From Actinomyces sp. UMB0138 (lineage in GTDB: Bacteria > Bacillota > Negativicutes > Veillonellales > Veillonellaceae): a DNA stretch of 64,000 nt. The translations under genes and the position numbers were made by a program. Under the pieces are notes generated by a model that searched no databases, had not been told where the DNA came from, and was given only the letters and a program-made list of their open reading frames with translations. The stretch covers positions 377,165 to 441,164 of the forward strand of contig NZ_PKMC01000003.1 in the NCBI RefSeq assembly GCF_002849225.1. The letters run 5' to 3'. Each line of letters begins with the position of its first letter. The first letter of the stretch is position 1. This document shows positions 1 to 8,113 of this stretch, in pieces.

Positions 1-683
1 CCAGCCTTGGTGTATTCCTTCCCATCGCTGACTGCGGGGATGTCGTAAGAGATGTTCCAGACCATGTTCTGGCCAACCTTCTTGAAACCGGTGTCGTCCA
101 GGGTCTTAGTTGCCGGCTGGATTACCTCGTTCTTCGGGTAGGCGTGCACGTCGTACAGCCACTGCGCAGTATTCGGGAACGGGATGGAGACAAAGAAAGG
201 CTTGGCCTTTTCGGTCACGTTATTGTGGCCGTTGTCAGCGCCTTCAGTCACGTAGTAGACGCCAGCAGCGAGCCTTTCAAACTTAGCGACGCCATCCGCG
301 GCGGTTACCTTGCTAGAAGCAGCAGCCAGGTTGTAGTCCTTGCCGTTAGCAGTGGCCTTATCGCCCTTCGGAGCCAGCCTGGACACGACATCCCAGGATT
401 CCGGCTTCGTTAGGTCCAGGCCTTCAACCTTCTGCACCTTGAATTCGATGCCGGCCAGGGCGCGGGCATTTGCCGGAGCGGTCTGCTCAGTGCCGTCGTT
501 CTTTTTGCCCTGCCAGTCGGTCTTGGCGTACTTGTGCACGGTAATCGAACCGGTGCGGTTCAAGTCCGGGTTGCCCTCTGCTGCAACGGCGTGCGGCGCA
601 ACCAGAACGGTCAGCGCACCCAGCACTGCCGCCAGGAGCGCAGCGAGGACCACGAAGATCCCCTGCTTCTTTAGCTGTTCCAT
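1..683 (-). CDS. Sortase-assembled shaft pilin (FimP/SpaA-like), 3' end outside window
   Basis: Major fimbrial subunit, exported and covalently polymerised on the cell wall by a class C sortase. Only the first 227 codons are present; the gene runs off the left edge. The start at 683 opens a signal peptide (residues 1-35: two lysines, a long Ala/Leu/Val core, then AVAAE). The mature protein begins with a region containing GSITVHKYAK, a typical N-terminal strand of Actinomyces-type shaft pilins. Residues 175-184 read W-x3-V-x-A-Y-P-K, a near-perfect pilin motif (consensus WxxxVxVYPK), so Lys184 is the predicted isopeptide donor. The sorting signal and partner sortase would lie beyond the edge. 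It follows the tip-protein gene by 48 bases on the same strand, the usual tip-shaft-sortase order. Family identity is secure; the exact subunit name is inferred. Confidence 0.9.
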   Translation of the reverse strand, partial: MEQLKKQGIFVVLAALLAAVLGALTVLVAPHAVAAEGNPDLNRTGSITVHKYAKTDWQGKKNDGTEQTAPANARALAGIEFKVQKVEGLDLTKPESWDVVSRLAPKGDKATANGKDYNLAAASSKVTAADGVAKFERLAAGVYYVTEGADNGHNNVTEKAKPFFVSIPFPNTAQWLYDVHAYPKNEVIQPATKTLDDTGFKKVGQNMVWNISYDIPAVSDGKEYTKA

Positions 684-731
684 CAAAAATCCTTTCCGAT
701 ATGGAACTTTCAGTAGTGCCGGCCTTGTGGC

Positions 732-3443
732 TCAGCTGAACTTGCGCTTCCGGAACAGCCATCCGGCCAGTCCAAGTGATAGCGCCGCGACAATTCCTCC
801 TGCCAGGTAGAACATGTCGCTACCAACCCCGCCGGTAAGCGGCAGAGGTGGGACGTCTTGTTTCTCATTTTTGATATTGCCGAGGGCGATGTTCGCCCTT
901 CCCTGATTGGCATACAGGTCCGCTCTGTGTACCTGCCTGCTAAGCTTGTACCCAGTAGGCGCCTTAATTTCGCGCAGGAAGTAGGTGCCCCACCCCATGT
1001 CTTGCAGAGCGAAGTGGCCGGCGCGCGGGTCCTTGTCAGGACCTTTACAGGCACTAGAGTTTGCCGCATTACAGTCAGCAATAGTGGTATGCCTGATCAC
1101 GCGGTGTTTAGGCGAGGTCGCCGGCGAGTTATCGTTGCCGTTAATCTGCCAAATGGAGCCGCCCAGGGGTTTGCCGTTACTCGCGTCCACCTTCGTCCAC
1201 GTGATCTTGCCTTTAACACGCGAATTTGGTACCAGCACGCGGATCGGACTTTGCGTGCCTCCGCTAACACGGACTGGGAGCCCAGCGAAGCGCTGATACC
1301 CATTTGGGGCATGCGGTTCGACAATCACATAGTCGCCGACCGGCAAGTTCTGCCACGATGCTTCGCCTTGCCTATCAGTGGACTGCACGCCACCGATGCG
1401 CTGCTCGTTCGGCTCGCACGTGCCGTTGTTGTTCACATCCCTACACAGCTGCAACCCAACCCCCGCAAGGCGCGCCTCAGGTGGCATCGACGCCTCATCG
1501 CGAGCACCCGCCTTCGCGTAAGAATCGTGGTCATGCTTCACCGCGGTGATAGAGCCAGTGCGCAGTTCGTTCCGCACGGTGCAGGAGACGTCCCTAAAGC
1601 TCCCGGCAGAGAGCTCCACGGCATAACGCTCCTTGGTATCGGCCACGACCGTGGTGCGCACACTGCGGTTCTTACTATCGGTGCATGTAACAGACTTCTG
1701 GTAGGCTGACAACTTCAGAGACGACGTCGTGGCCATCTCTTCTTCCACAAGATAGGTCGACCCAGCAAAACGCAGCAAGGAATCGGTCACTGCCGCCCGG
1801 TTACGAGCCCTCCCACTAGTTATGGCAGAAGCCTGCTGGCCGCCATTCTTCTTTTTCACAGAAATCCTGAACTGGTCATCTCCAGCGCGCGAGACCACGT
1901 CCTTCGCTGCCCGAATCGTCGGCACCGCGGCCACACAGCCTTCCATGTCAGTAATTGGCGACCCAAACCTGAAGTTGTATCTATCCAGATTCACGCTCTT
2001 CTGCTGTTCAAGTACCTTGACCAGGACGTTTCTTTCAAAATCGACCTTAAAAATGCCGTTATACCGTGGCCTACCGGCACGATGCTCAACATTGCCTTCA
2101 TGGTTGGCGGACACGTAGAAGTTGCCGTCCTGGCCGGCCAAAAAGCCGGTAATAGCCCAGCGCCCCATACCGCCGCCGAAAGGCACGCCCTCCGGGCCCC
2201 TGCTCAGCATCGCAGAATGGACAAGTTTGGCAGAAAGCGGGCCAGCGTTCGCAACGCCATTAGTAGTCCAAGCAGGCACCAAGCTCATGCCAGCGCTGGT
2301 ACTAACTTTCTCCGCCTTCTGCGGTAAAAGCTCCGCTGCACTACCCTGAGCCTGCCGCGAAGCGGCGTTGAAATCAACCCGATAAATATCGATCTTCGCG
2401 GCACCATTAGGATCAGGTATATTCCTAGTGCCCTCGGTGGCAGCCACCATCACATACAGCTGGTTGCTGTTGTCGAAAAGCAGATCCACGTTGGTCCTGG
2501 CCGCTGGGAACGGGCCCGCCGAGAATTGTCCAAGCGTCAGCACTCTTCGAGTAACCGTGTCATACGCCATAACCTTGATATCGCTGTACTGCGCACTGCG
2601 ACTAGTAGTCACGTCACCCGCAAACACGTAGTAACGGCCTTGGTTATCCATGGTGCCACCCTTAAACGGCATGCCAGCACCCACCACTTTGATTCGTTCA
2701 GTCTGAATCAGAGTGTTCGGCGCGATAGTTGCCTGAACGATGGTCACATAACTCTTATTTCCCGACGCCGCCGACATCACAGTCGCATGGTCCGCGAAGA
2801 AAATCCGCCCGTGCTTTCGATCCACAGCAAGGGCGTCATACCCACTACCAGTGCCTGTCGTATTGCGCTTCTTGTGCCAAGTCGCAGAGCCCATCCAGAT
2901 CGGACCGCCCGTAATCCGGTCGTTACGCAAGGTAAAAGCCTCGACAGAGCCGCTTCCACTTTCGATCCAGTATGAATCTCCCGGATCGCAGAAGTTACTG
3001 GTTGCCGACGACAAGGCATAGTATCCAGCCCTTCCCCGTCCGGCATCTCGGTCATCTTCGGTATTTGCAGGGTTTCGTTCATCCGTACGAAGGTGAGCGG
3101 CACCTGCAGCTTCAGCCGCTTCCGATTCAGAAGCCGGCTGCGCGGCGGGATCGACGGGCTGGGCGTCTGGTTGCGGGGCTGGCTGATCTTTTTCCCCATG
3201 GGCTACATCTTTGCCCTCGCGCGTATCCTGACTGTCAGGTTGGGGATTGGAAAATCCTGGACCGCCCGGCTCGTCCTGGTTGACGGCCGCCCGCATCTCT
3301 GTGGGCTTAGCATCTACAACGGAACCATCCGCAACGGTGGGACCATCCGCAAAAGCGGGGCCGGCGAGCATCACAGAGGTGACCAGCCCAATGCCAGCTA
3401 TTGCAGCACCCGCAGCAGTCGCATAGCTGTTCTTTCTACCCAA
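732..3443 (-). CDS. LPXTG surface protein, probable fimbrial tip adhesin
   Basis: Large cell-wall-anchored surface protein (903 aa from the chosen TTG start at 3443), probably the minor/tip subunit of the fimbria. That start gives a clean signal peptide (GRKNSYATAAG, hydrophobic core, GPAFA) behind AGAAAG; the frame stays open to a GTG at 3500, but the extra 19 residues do not look like a signal peptide. The acidic Gln/Pro/Ala-rich region is followed by a long stretch with repeated short beta-like segments (possibly a propeller, an inference), then prealbumin-like SpaA-type domains (GKITWTKVDASNGKPLGGSI, YFLREIKAPTGYKL). The C-terminus is a full sorting signal: LPLTG about 37 residues from the end, a hydrophobic span, then RKRK. 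Several Cys pairs suggest disulfides. It lies directly upstream of the shaft pilin. Confidence 0.88.
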   Translation of the reverse strand: MGRKNSYATAAGAAIAGIGLVTSVMLAGPAFADGPTVADGSVVDAKPTEMRAAVNQDEPGGPGFSNPQPDSQDTREGKDVAHGEKDQPAPQPDAQPVDPAAQPASESEAAEAAGAAHLRTDERNPANTEDDRDAGRGRAGYYALSSATSNFCDPGDSYWIESGSGSVEAFTLRNDRITGGPIWMGSATWHKKRNTTGTGSGYDALAVDRKHGRIFFADHATVMSAASGNKSYVTIVQATIAPNTLIQTERIKVVGAGMPFKGGTMDNQGRYYVFAGDVTTSRSAQYSDIKVMAYDTVTRRVLTLGQFSAGPFPAARTNVDLLFDNSNQLYVMVAATEGTRNIPDPNGAAKIDIYRVDFNAASRQAQGSAAELLPQKAEKVSTSAGMSLVPAWTTNGVANAGPLSAKLVHSAMLSRGPEGVPFGGGMGRWAITGFLAGQDGNFYVSANHEGNVEHRAGRPRYNGIFKVDFERNVLVKVLEQQKSVNLDRYNFRFGSPITDMEGCVAAVPTIRAAKDVVSRAGDDQFRISVKKKNGGQQASAITSGRARNRAAVTDSLLRFAGSTYLVEEEMATTSSLKLSAYQKSVTCTDSKNRSVRTTVVADTKERYAVELSAGSFRDVSCTVRNELRTGSITAVKHDHDSYAKAGARDEASMPPEARLAGVGLQLCRDVNNNGTCEPNEQRIGGVQSTDRQGEASWQNLPVGDYVIVEPHAPNGYQRFAGLPVRVSGGTQSPIRVLVPNSRVKGKITWTKVDASNGKPLGGSIWQINGNDNSPATSPKHRVIRHTTIADCNAANSSACKGPDKDPRAGHFALQDMGWGTYFLREIKAPTGYKLSRQVHRADLYANQGRANIALGNIKNEKQDVPPLPLTGGVGSDMFYLAGGIVAALSLGLAGWLFRKRKFS

Positions 3444-3844
3444 GGCTTTACTTTCTATCCGCCAACACAACTCACCGACCAATATTTCGGCAGCTGTCAC
3501 GCCCTGGCGCTGTGGTTTACCAGCCGCAAGACAGCGAGAAGTAACCTAACACGGCACAAAAACAGACAAAATCAAACCAGATGGCCAAATTTCAACAAAC
3601 TTTCCATACAGAATTGCAGGGGCTCTAAGGAGCTTCACAGGAACAGTCTTAACCAACACCCTTTTTTGGGCAGACAAACAGCGGCAAACTAATACACAAA
3701 CGCACGATTGGCAGTGACTTTCACTTTCCAAAAGCTAGAAATGTGCGCCTACACACAGCCCCCATTTTCGGGATAGTCCAAATAATGAGAGAGATCAGCG
3801 GCAAGATTGCACCGAGATCGAGGGCGCGGCAGAGGCGGCGGTCT
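3444..3844. other. Intergenic region upstream of the fimbrial operon
   Basis: About 400 bases between the end of the debranching-enzyme gene and the start of the fimbrial operon, both on the minus strand. No convincing gene. It should hold the fimbrial promoter, but no clear -35/-10 pair was found on the minus strand. At 3742-3757 there is a small inverted repeat (six pairs, one G-T, four-base loop) followed in the minus direction by a T-rich tract, a weak candidate terminator for the debranching gene. One copy of the CGAGGGCG octamer lies at 3819-3826. The base composition is AT-richer than flanking genes between 3540 and 3720. Confidence 0.4.
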
Positions 3845-5749
3845 TTAATTGCGTGTTCGCAGGGCTCGGGCGCTAACGAATGCGGTCGCCGCGGCCCAGG
3901 CCTGCGGACGGCACGAAGCTGGATACGGCACTGGCGGGATAAACGGGCCGCCGCCGGGCAGGACCCCAAATAGCTCGGGCATGCGGAATTGGAAACGTTC
4001 GGCAGCGCGGGAAATCCGACTGGCGATTGTGCGGGCGTGCTCGTCGAGTCCCTCCGTCAGCATCCCGTCGATAATCATGCCGTTGTCGTGCGCCCACACA
4101 CTCCCGCAGTGGTAGGAGAGGGGGTGGAATGCGCCGCAGCTTGTGCTCAAGGTGCGGATTCCGTAAGGGCTCAGAAGGTCTTCTTGGCACAGTCGTTCAG
4201 CCACCGCTCGCGCCTGATCGGCACGCAAAATCCCAGTTCCCAGCAAGTGCCCCATGTTCGAGGCAGCGCCAGTGACCGTTTGCTTGTGCGCGTCCAGGGC
4301 AATGGCCGGGTAGGAGTCTGCGCCCTGGCCAACCCAAAAAGTGGAGGTGAATTTTTCTCGAATTTGCTCAGCACGCTCAGCGTACTTTTCGCTATCCACT
4401 CCCTGTTCTCCTAGCAATTTGCCGCCCTCGACAAGCGCCGCATACGCGTACCCCTGCGCCTCGCACAGAGCGATAGGCGCCTTCGCGAACTGCCCGTCGG
4501 CCCACCGGATCGAATCACCCGAATCTTTCCACCCCTGGTTGGCCAGCCCTCTCCCAGACTTGTCTACATATTCCAAAAACAGGTCCCCGTCGGCATCCCC
4601 ATCAGTACATATCCACTCCAGCGCAGCCTGTAGACGCTGCAGCAGAGGACTCAATTCGCCCTCCATACCACCCCTCCAGAGGGCGACGAACAGGCGCACC
4701 CACAGGGGCGTCGCGTCGATCGTGCCGAAGTAGGTAGGCGGCAGAGAAATCCGGCCGCCCGCATCAAAGGTTTCGAGGCCGTCGCGCCTCACCTCGTGCA
4801 GGATTTTGCCGGGCTGTTCGCCAGTCTGCGGGCGATCGGCCTGCCCCTGCCGCGCCGCCAGCGCGCGCACCGTTCCCAGTCCGACCTGCGGGCATTCGTG
4901 GCGCAGCAGCCAGGCGGTGATGATGGAGTCGCGGCCAAACAGGGTGAAGAACCACGGGGCTCCTGCCGCGTAGAACGAGTTTTCGGGGCGGGAGCGCTCA
5001 CCCATTAGCAGCGAGTCTAAGTCTCGGGCAGCCACCGCCGTCCAAAGGTCTACCTTCTCCTGGGCCGCGCGGGGACCAGCCGCCTCTTGCGGTTCCTTCC
5101 TACGCTGTGCCTGCGCGGTTATTCCCGCATGCCTACTCGCGGCGAATTGGCCGGATTCGTCACGCATTTGCAGCGACCAGGCACAGGCTTCTTCAGAATT
5201 GGGCTTCAGGTTGAGGCACCAGCAACAGGTGAAAGAGGTCTCGCTCTCGACGAGTTTAGCTTCCGGAGCCCACCAAGTAGCGAAGGCGCTCCCGTCATCC
5301 CACTTGCCACCCTTGGCATAAACGGCCCTAGCCGGTTTGCCGGACTTGATCTTTTCCATGGAGCTCAAGTCGGGACTAACCTGCAGCTCCAAGGTGAGGA
5401 CGAAGGCCTTCGAGGACGCGTTCTGGACGGCCATCTGTTCGCGCACGCCTTCGATATCGACGACGCGGTCGCGCACTAGCAAGATCTTCGGATCAGCGGT
5501 GTCGCCCTCGATTCGCAGCGCGTTCACGAAGCGGGTGTGCCCACTTTCTAAGTCCAGTTGGGTCAGAGGTTCGACGGCGACTTCTTCCCCTTCGAGGGTG
5601 AGCCTCAGGCTTAGCCGGGAGATCAGGCGCGTGTCGTAGCAGTAGATGCCTTGGGCTCCCCCGTCAAGGTTTCCGGCGGTGTCGGCCCACACCTGATTAG
5701 GCACGCGCAGGGTTGGCACCAGGTTGTGCAAGAAGGGCTGACCAGCCAT
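3845..5749 (-). CDS. Amylo-alpha-1,6-glucosidase / glycogen-debranching-like enzyme
   Basis: Predicted cytosolic glucosidase of the amylo-1,6-glucosidase type, removing alpha-1,6-linked glucose from branched maltodextrins or related oligosaccharides. The N-terminal beta-rich domain (roughly residues 1-220) begins with LVPTLRVPNQVWADTAG and YDTRLISRL, typical of the bacterial debranching N-terminal domain. The C-terminal half is an alpha/alpha toroid with the hallmark GAPWFFTLFGRDSIITAWL and a late DSGDSIRW. The start at 5749 (634 aa) is chosen because GGAG sits five bases upstream; an ATG at 5776 adds nine residues without a comparable site. It is divergent from lacI and an importer operon across a LacI operator, so it probably acts on sugars brought in by that importer. 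Natural substrate is inferred. Confidence 0.85.
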   Translation of the reverse strand: MAGQPFLHNLVPTLRVPNQVWADTAGNLDGGAQGIYCYDTRLISRLSLRLTLEGEEVAVEPLTQLDLESGHTRFVNALRIEGDTADPKILLVRDRVVDIEGVREQMAVQNASSKAFVLTLELQVSPDLSSMEKIKSGKPARAVYAKGGKWDDGSAFATWWAPEAKLVESETSFTCCWCLNLKPNSEEACAWSLQMRDESGQFAASRHAGITAQAQRRKEPQEAAGPRAAQEKVDLWTAVAARDLDSLLMGERSRPENSFYAAGAPWFFTLFGRDSIITAWLLRHECPQVGLGTVRALAARQGQADRPQTGEQPGKILHEVRRDGLETFDAGGRISLPPTYFGTIDATPLWVRLFVALWRGGMEGELSPLLQRLQAALEWICTDGDADGDLFLEYVDKSGRGLANQGWKDSGDSIRWADGQFAKAPIALCEAQGYAYAALVEGGKLLGEQGVDSEKYAERAEQIREKFTSTFWVGQGADSYPAIALDAHKQTVTGAASNMGHLLGTGILRADQARAVAERLCQEDLLSPYGIRTLSTSCGAFHPLSYHCGSVWAHDNGMIIDGMLTEGLDEHARTIASRISRAAERFQFRMPELFGVLPGGGPFIPPVPYPASCRPQAWAAATAFVSARALRTRN

Positions 5750-5765
5750 TTTCACTCCATCGGGG

Positions 5766-5795
5766 TTGACTTTCATTCACGATCGTATTTATGCT
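5766..5795 (+). promoter_or_regulatory. Predicted lacI/importer promoter
   Basis: TTGACT at 5766-5771 and TATGCT at 5790-5795, separated by 18 bases, form a good sigma-A-like promoter reading toward lacI. Transcription would start near 5802, at the edge of the operator palindrome, so a bound repressor would block it. A divergent minus-strand promoter overlaps: TTGAAC (5814-5819, inside the operator) and TAGCAT (5791-5796), spaced 17. Confidence 0.65.
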
Positions 5796-5805
5796 AGTAG
5801 ACATT

Positions 5806-5821
5806 ATTTGAACGTTCAAAT
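5806..5821. promoter_or_regulatory. LacI-family operator, perfect 16-bp palindrome
   Basis: ATTTGAACGTTCAAAT is a perfect palindrome with the central CG typical of LacI-family operators. It lies 22 bases upstream of the lacI start and covers the -35 box of the divergent debranching-enzyme promoter and the start region of the lacI promoter. A single repressor site could therefore control both directions and autoregulate lacI. No second perfect copy was noticed in the window. Confidence 0.75.
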
Positions 5822-5843
5822 CAAGTGCAAGAAAGGGGCGGCA

Positions 5844-6824
5844 ATGGCACACAAACCGACACTGCTTTCCCTGGCCATGGACCTAAACGTGTCCAGGCAA
5901 ACCATTTCAAACGCCATCCACCACCCCGAACGCCTGCAGGCCGACACTCTTGCGCGCATCCGCGCCGAATTGGACCGCCAAGGTTATGCCCCCTCGCGGG
6001 CGGCACGCCAACTGCGCAACAATCGAGCCGGCGCCTTCGGCTACCGCCTGCACCCCACTTTTGACGGCATCAACGGCAACATCCTGGACCGCTTCCTGCA
6101 CGAACTGGTCGCAACGGCCCAGGCAGCAGGATTCTCTGTGGTGGTATTCGCCGCCAACTCGGACGAGGACGAAATTGCGCAGCTACAACATCTGCACCAG
6201 ACCGGCGCGATCGACGGGGCCATACTAAGTGCCTCTTCCGAGGGCGACCCGCGCCCCACAGCACTCGCTACTGCGGGCCTTCCAGGTGCCAGCTTTGGCC
6301 GCCCCTGGGCAGCCCCCGCCAGCCCATACGCCTGGGTAGACGTAGACGGTAAAGCAGGCACGGCAGCAGCTGTCACCTCCCTCCGAAACGCCCACCACGA
6401 CCGCATCGGGTGGATCGGCTGGAACCCAGAAGTGGGCGTCGGCCATGACCGCTACCTAGGCTACAAGGAGGCGTTAGGCGATCTAATTGATCCCGACTTA
6501 CAACGCCGCTACCCGGATTCAACAGACGCAGGCCGCAGAGCCGCCCTCGAACTGGCCGAAGCGGGGGCCACAGCGGTCGTGTGCGCATCAGATTCGCTAG
6601 CACTAGGCGCGGTCACCTCGGGCGCTTTTGCAAGGGGGAACATCTTCGGCTTCGACGACACCCCCGTCGCTGCCGCAATGGAAATGAATTCGGTGCGTCA
6701 GCCCATCGAGGACATAGCCCGCACCTGCTTCCAACTAGCTCTTAGCTCCCTAGAAAAGAACATAAAACCTACAGGAACACTGGTCAAAGCCAGTCCTGTC
6801 ATAAGAACCTCAATAGAAAGGTAA
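5844..6824 (+). CDS. LacI-family transcriptional repressor
   Basis: Sugar-responsive repressor of 326 aa. The N-terminal helix-turn-helix (LLSLAMDLNVSRQTISNAI) and hinge helix region (YAPSRAARQLR) are canonical, followed by a periplasmic-binding-protein-like effector domain (AGAFGYRL through the C-terminus, with FGFDDTPVAAAM near the end). The start is ATG 5844, preceded by GAAAGGGG; an open frame back to 5766 would run through the operator and promoter and is rejected. It heads a tight operon: five bases to the binding-lipoprotein gene, then two permeases. The perfect palindrome just upstream is its likely operator. The inducer is presumably a maltose-, isomaltose- or trehalose-like sugar, judged only from neighbours. 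Confidence 0.92.
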   Translation: MAHKPTLLSLAMDLNVSRQTISNAIHHPERLQADTLARIRAELDRQGYAPSRAARQLRNNRAGAFGYRLHPTFDGINGNILDRFLHELVATAQAAGFSVVVFAANSDEDEIAQLQHLHQTGAIDGAILSASSEGDPRPTALATAGLPGASFGRPWAAPASPYAWVDVDGKAGTAAAVTSLRNAHHDRIGWIGWNPEVGVGHDRYLGYKEALGDLIDPDLQRRYPDSTDAGRRAALELAEAGATAVVCASDSLALGAVTSGAFARGNIFGFDDTPVAAAMEMNSVRQPIEDIARTCFQLALSSLEKNIKPTGTLVKASPVIRTSIER

Positions 6825-6829
6825 CAGCA

Positions 6830-8062
6830 ATGGGGAAGAAAAAGATCACGGCAGCTATGGCGCTGCTCGCTACCTCTGCGCTAACGCTGAGCGCGTGCGG
6901 ATCCGGTTTCGATGACGATAACGCCTCCGGCAGCGACAGCAAAGGTGACGGCAAACTGTCCGTTCTAATTGCGGCCTCCGGAGACGCCGAAGCCAAATCC
7001 GTCAAAGACACCATCGCCAAGTGGGCGGACAAGAATGGGGTCGACACCAAGGTTGACGTCGCCTCCGACCTAGTTCAACAGTTGGCCCAAGGCTTTGCAG
7101 GCGGCAACCCACCAGACCTGTTTTATACCAGCGCTGACCAGTTCCAGGGCTACGCCGAATCCGGGTACCTGCAAGCCTACGGCGACGATTTGAAGAACAA
7201 AGACGACTTCTACCCCAGCCTGCGCGACGCTTTCACCCACGACGGCAAGTTCTACTGCGCCCCCAAAGATTTTTCGACTTTGGCACTAATTATCAATACT
7301 GCCGAATGGGAGAAAGCCGGTTTGACCGACGCTGACTACCCGAAGGATTGGGACCAGCTAAAGACTGTTGCCGCCAAACTAACCAAGGGCGACCGGCCCG
7401 GCCTTACTATGAGCCCCGAGTACCAGCGCATGGGTGCCTTTCTGGCCCAGGCGGGTGGTGGCCTCGAAAAGGACGGCAAGGCAATCGCTTCCGCACAAGG
7501 CAATAAGAAGGCGTTACAATACCTGTCTGACCTGGCTAAAGAGGGCTCTTTGAAACTATCTAACCAGCTCGGCTCTGGTTGGGGCGGCGAAGCCTTCGGC
7601 AAGGGCCAGGCAGCCATGGTAGTTGAAGGAAACTGGGTCGAGGGCGCCCTCAAGAACGATTATCCGGATCTGAAATACAAGGTAGTCGAACTACCTGCCG
7701 GCCCGGCCGGTAAGGCCACCCTTCAGTTCACCAACTGCTGGGGCCTGGCAGCAGATTCGAAGGACAAGGCGGACGCTAAGAAGTTGGCCGAATACCTGAC
7801 CGAGGCAGAACAACAAAACACCTTCGCGAAAGACTTCGGAGTAATGCCTTCCGTGAAGTCCGCCGCCGAAGCGTGGAAGAAGGCCAACCCGGCACTAGCC
7901 GCCTTCCTGGACGGAGCCGACTACGCGCAGAACGTGCCAACCGCCAAGGGAGCCACCGACGTGTTGGACGAGCTGAACTCCAAGCTGGAACAGTTACCCA
8001 ACTTCGACATTGAAACAACACTCGAACAGACCCAAAAGGACATGGCAGCAGTCCTAAAGTAA
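6830..8062 (+). CDS. ABC sugar importer, extracellular binding lipoprotein
   Basis: Solute-binding protein of the CUT1 (maltose-type) family, 410 aa, anchored as a lipoprotein at the outer face of the membrane. A short signal peptide ends in lipobox LSAC (Cys23), followed by a Gly/Asp/Ser linker and a type-1 extracellular domain (SVLIAASGDAEAKSV, VASDLVQQLAQGFAGGNPPD). The start uses GAAAGG, which overlaps the end of lacI five bases upstream. A strong intercistronic hairpin follows the gene, consistent with higher expression of the binding protein than the permeases. Substrate is not readable from sequence; the neighbouring debranching enzyme suggests alpha-glucans or alpha-glucosides. Confidence 0.92.
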   Translation: MGKKKITAAMALLATSALTLSACGSGFDDDNASGSDSKGDGKLSVLIAASGDAEAKSVKDTIAKWADKNGVDTKVDVASDLVQQLAQGFAGGNPPDLFYTSADQFQGYAESGYLQAYGDDLKNKDDFYPSLRDAFTHDGKFYCAPKDFSTLALIINTAEWEKAGLTDADYPKDWDQLKTVAAKLTKGDRPGLTMSPEYQRMGAFLAQAGGGLEKDGKAIASAQGNKKALQYLSDLAKEGSLKLSNQLGSGWGGEAFGKGQAAMVVEGNWVEGALKNDYPDLKYKVVELPAGPAGKATLQFTNCWGLAADSKDKADAKKLAEYLTEAEQQNTFAKDFGVMPSVKSAAEAWKKANPALAAFLDGADYAQNVPTAKGATDVLDELNSKLEQLPNFDIETTLEQTQKDMAAVLK

Positions 8063-8069
8063 CGCTGCG

Positions 8070-8093
8070 GGTGGGGGCGTCGGAGCCCCCACC
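8070..8093 (+). promoter_or_regulatory. Intercistronic stem-loop after the binding-protein gene
   Basis: GGTGGGGGC (8070-8078) pairs perfectly with GCCCCCACC (8085-8093) around a six-base loop. No T-tract follows, so it looks like an RNA-stabilising or attenuating structure within the operon rather than a full terminator. Such stems after a binding-protein cistron are known to raise its level relative to the permeases. Confidence 0.6.
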
Positions 8094-8113
8094 TCTACAG
8101 GCTTAGAGAGGCA

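Noticed and set aside
858..1709. Plus-strand open frame of 283 codons
   Set aside because: It is antisense to the tip-protein gene, has no recognisable domain and reflects the GC-rich codon pattern of the real gene.
3444..3500. Upstream extension of the fimbrial tip protein to a GTG at 3500
   Set aside because: The extra 19 residues do not form a signal peptide, whereas the TTG at 3443 directly opens one behind AGAAAG.
5766..5843. Longer lacI reading frame starting at 5766
   Set aside because: It would translate through the promoter and operator; ATG 5844 has a good ribosome site and the usual LacI N-terminus.
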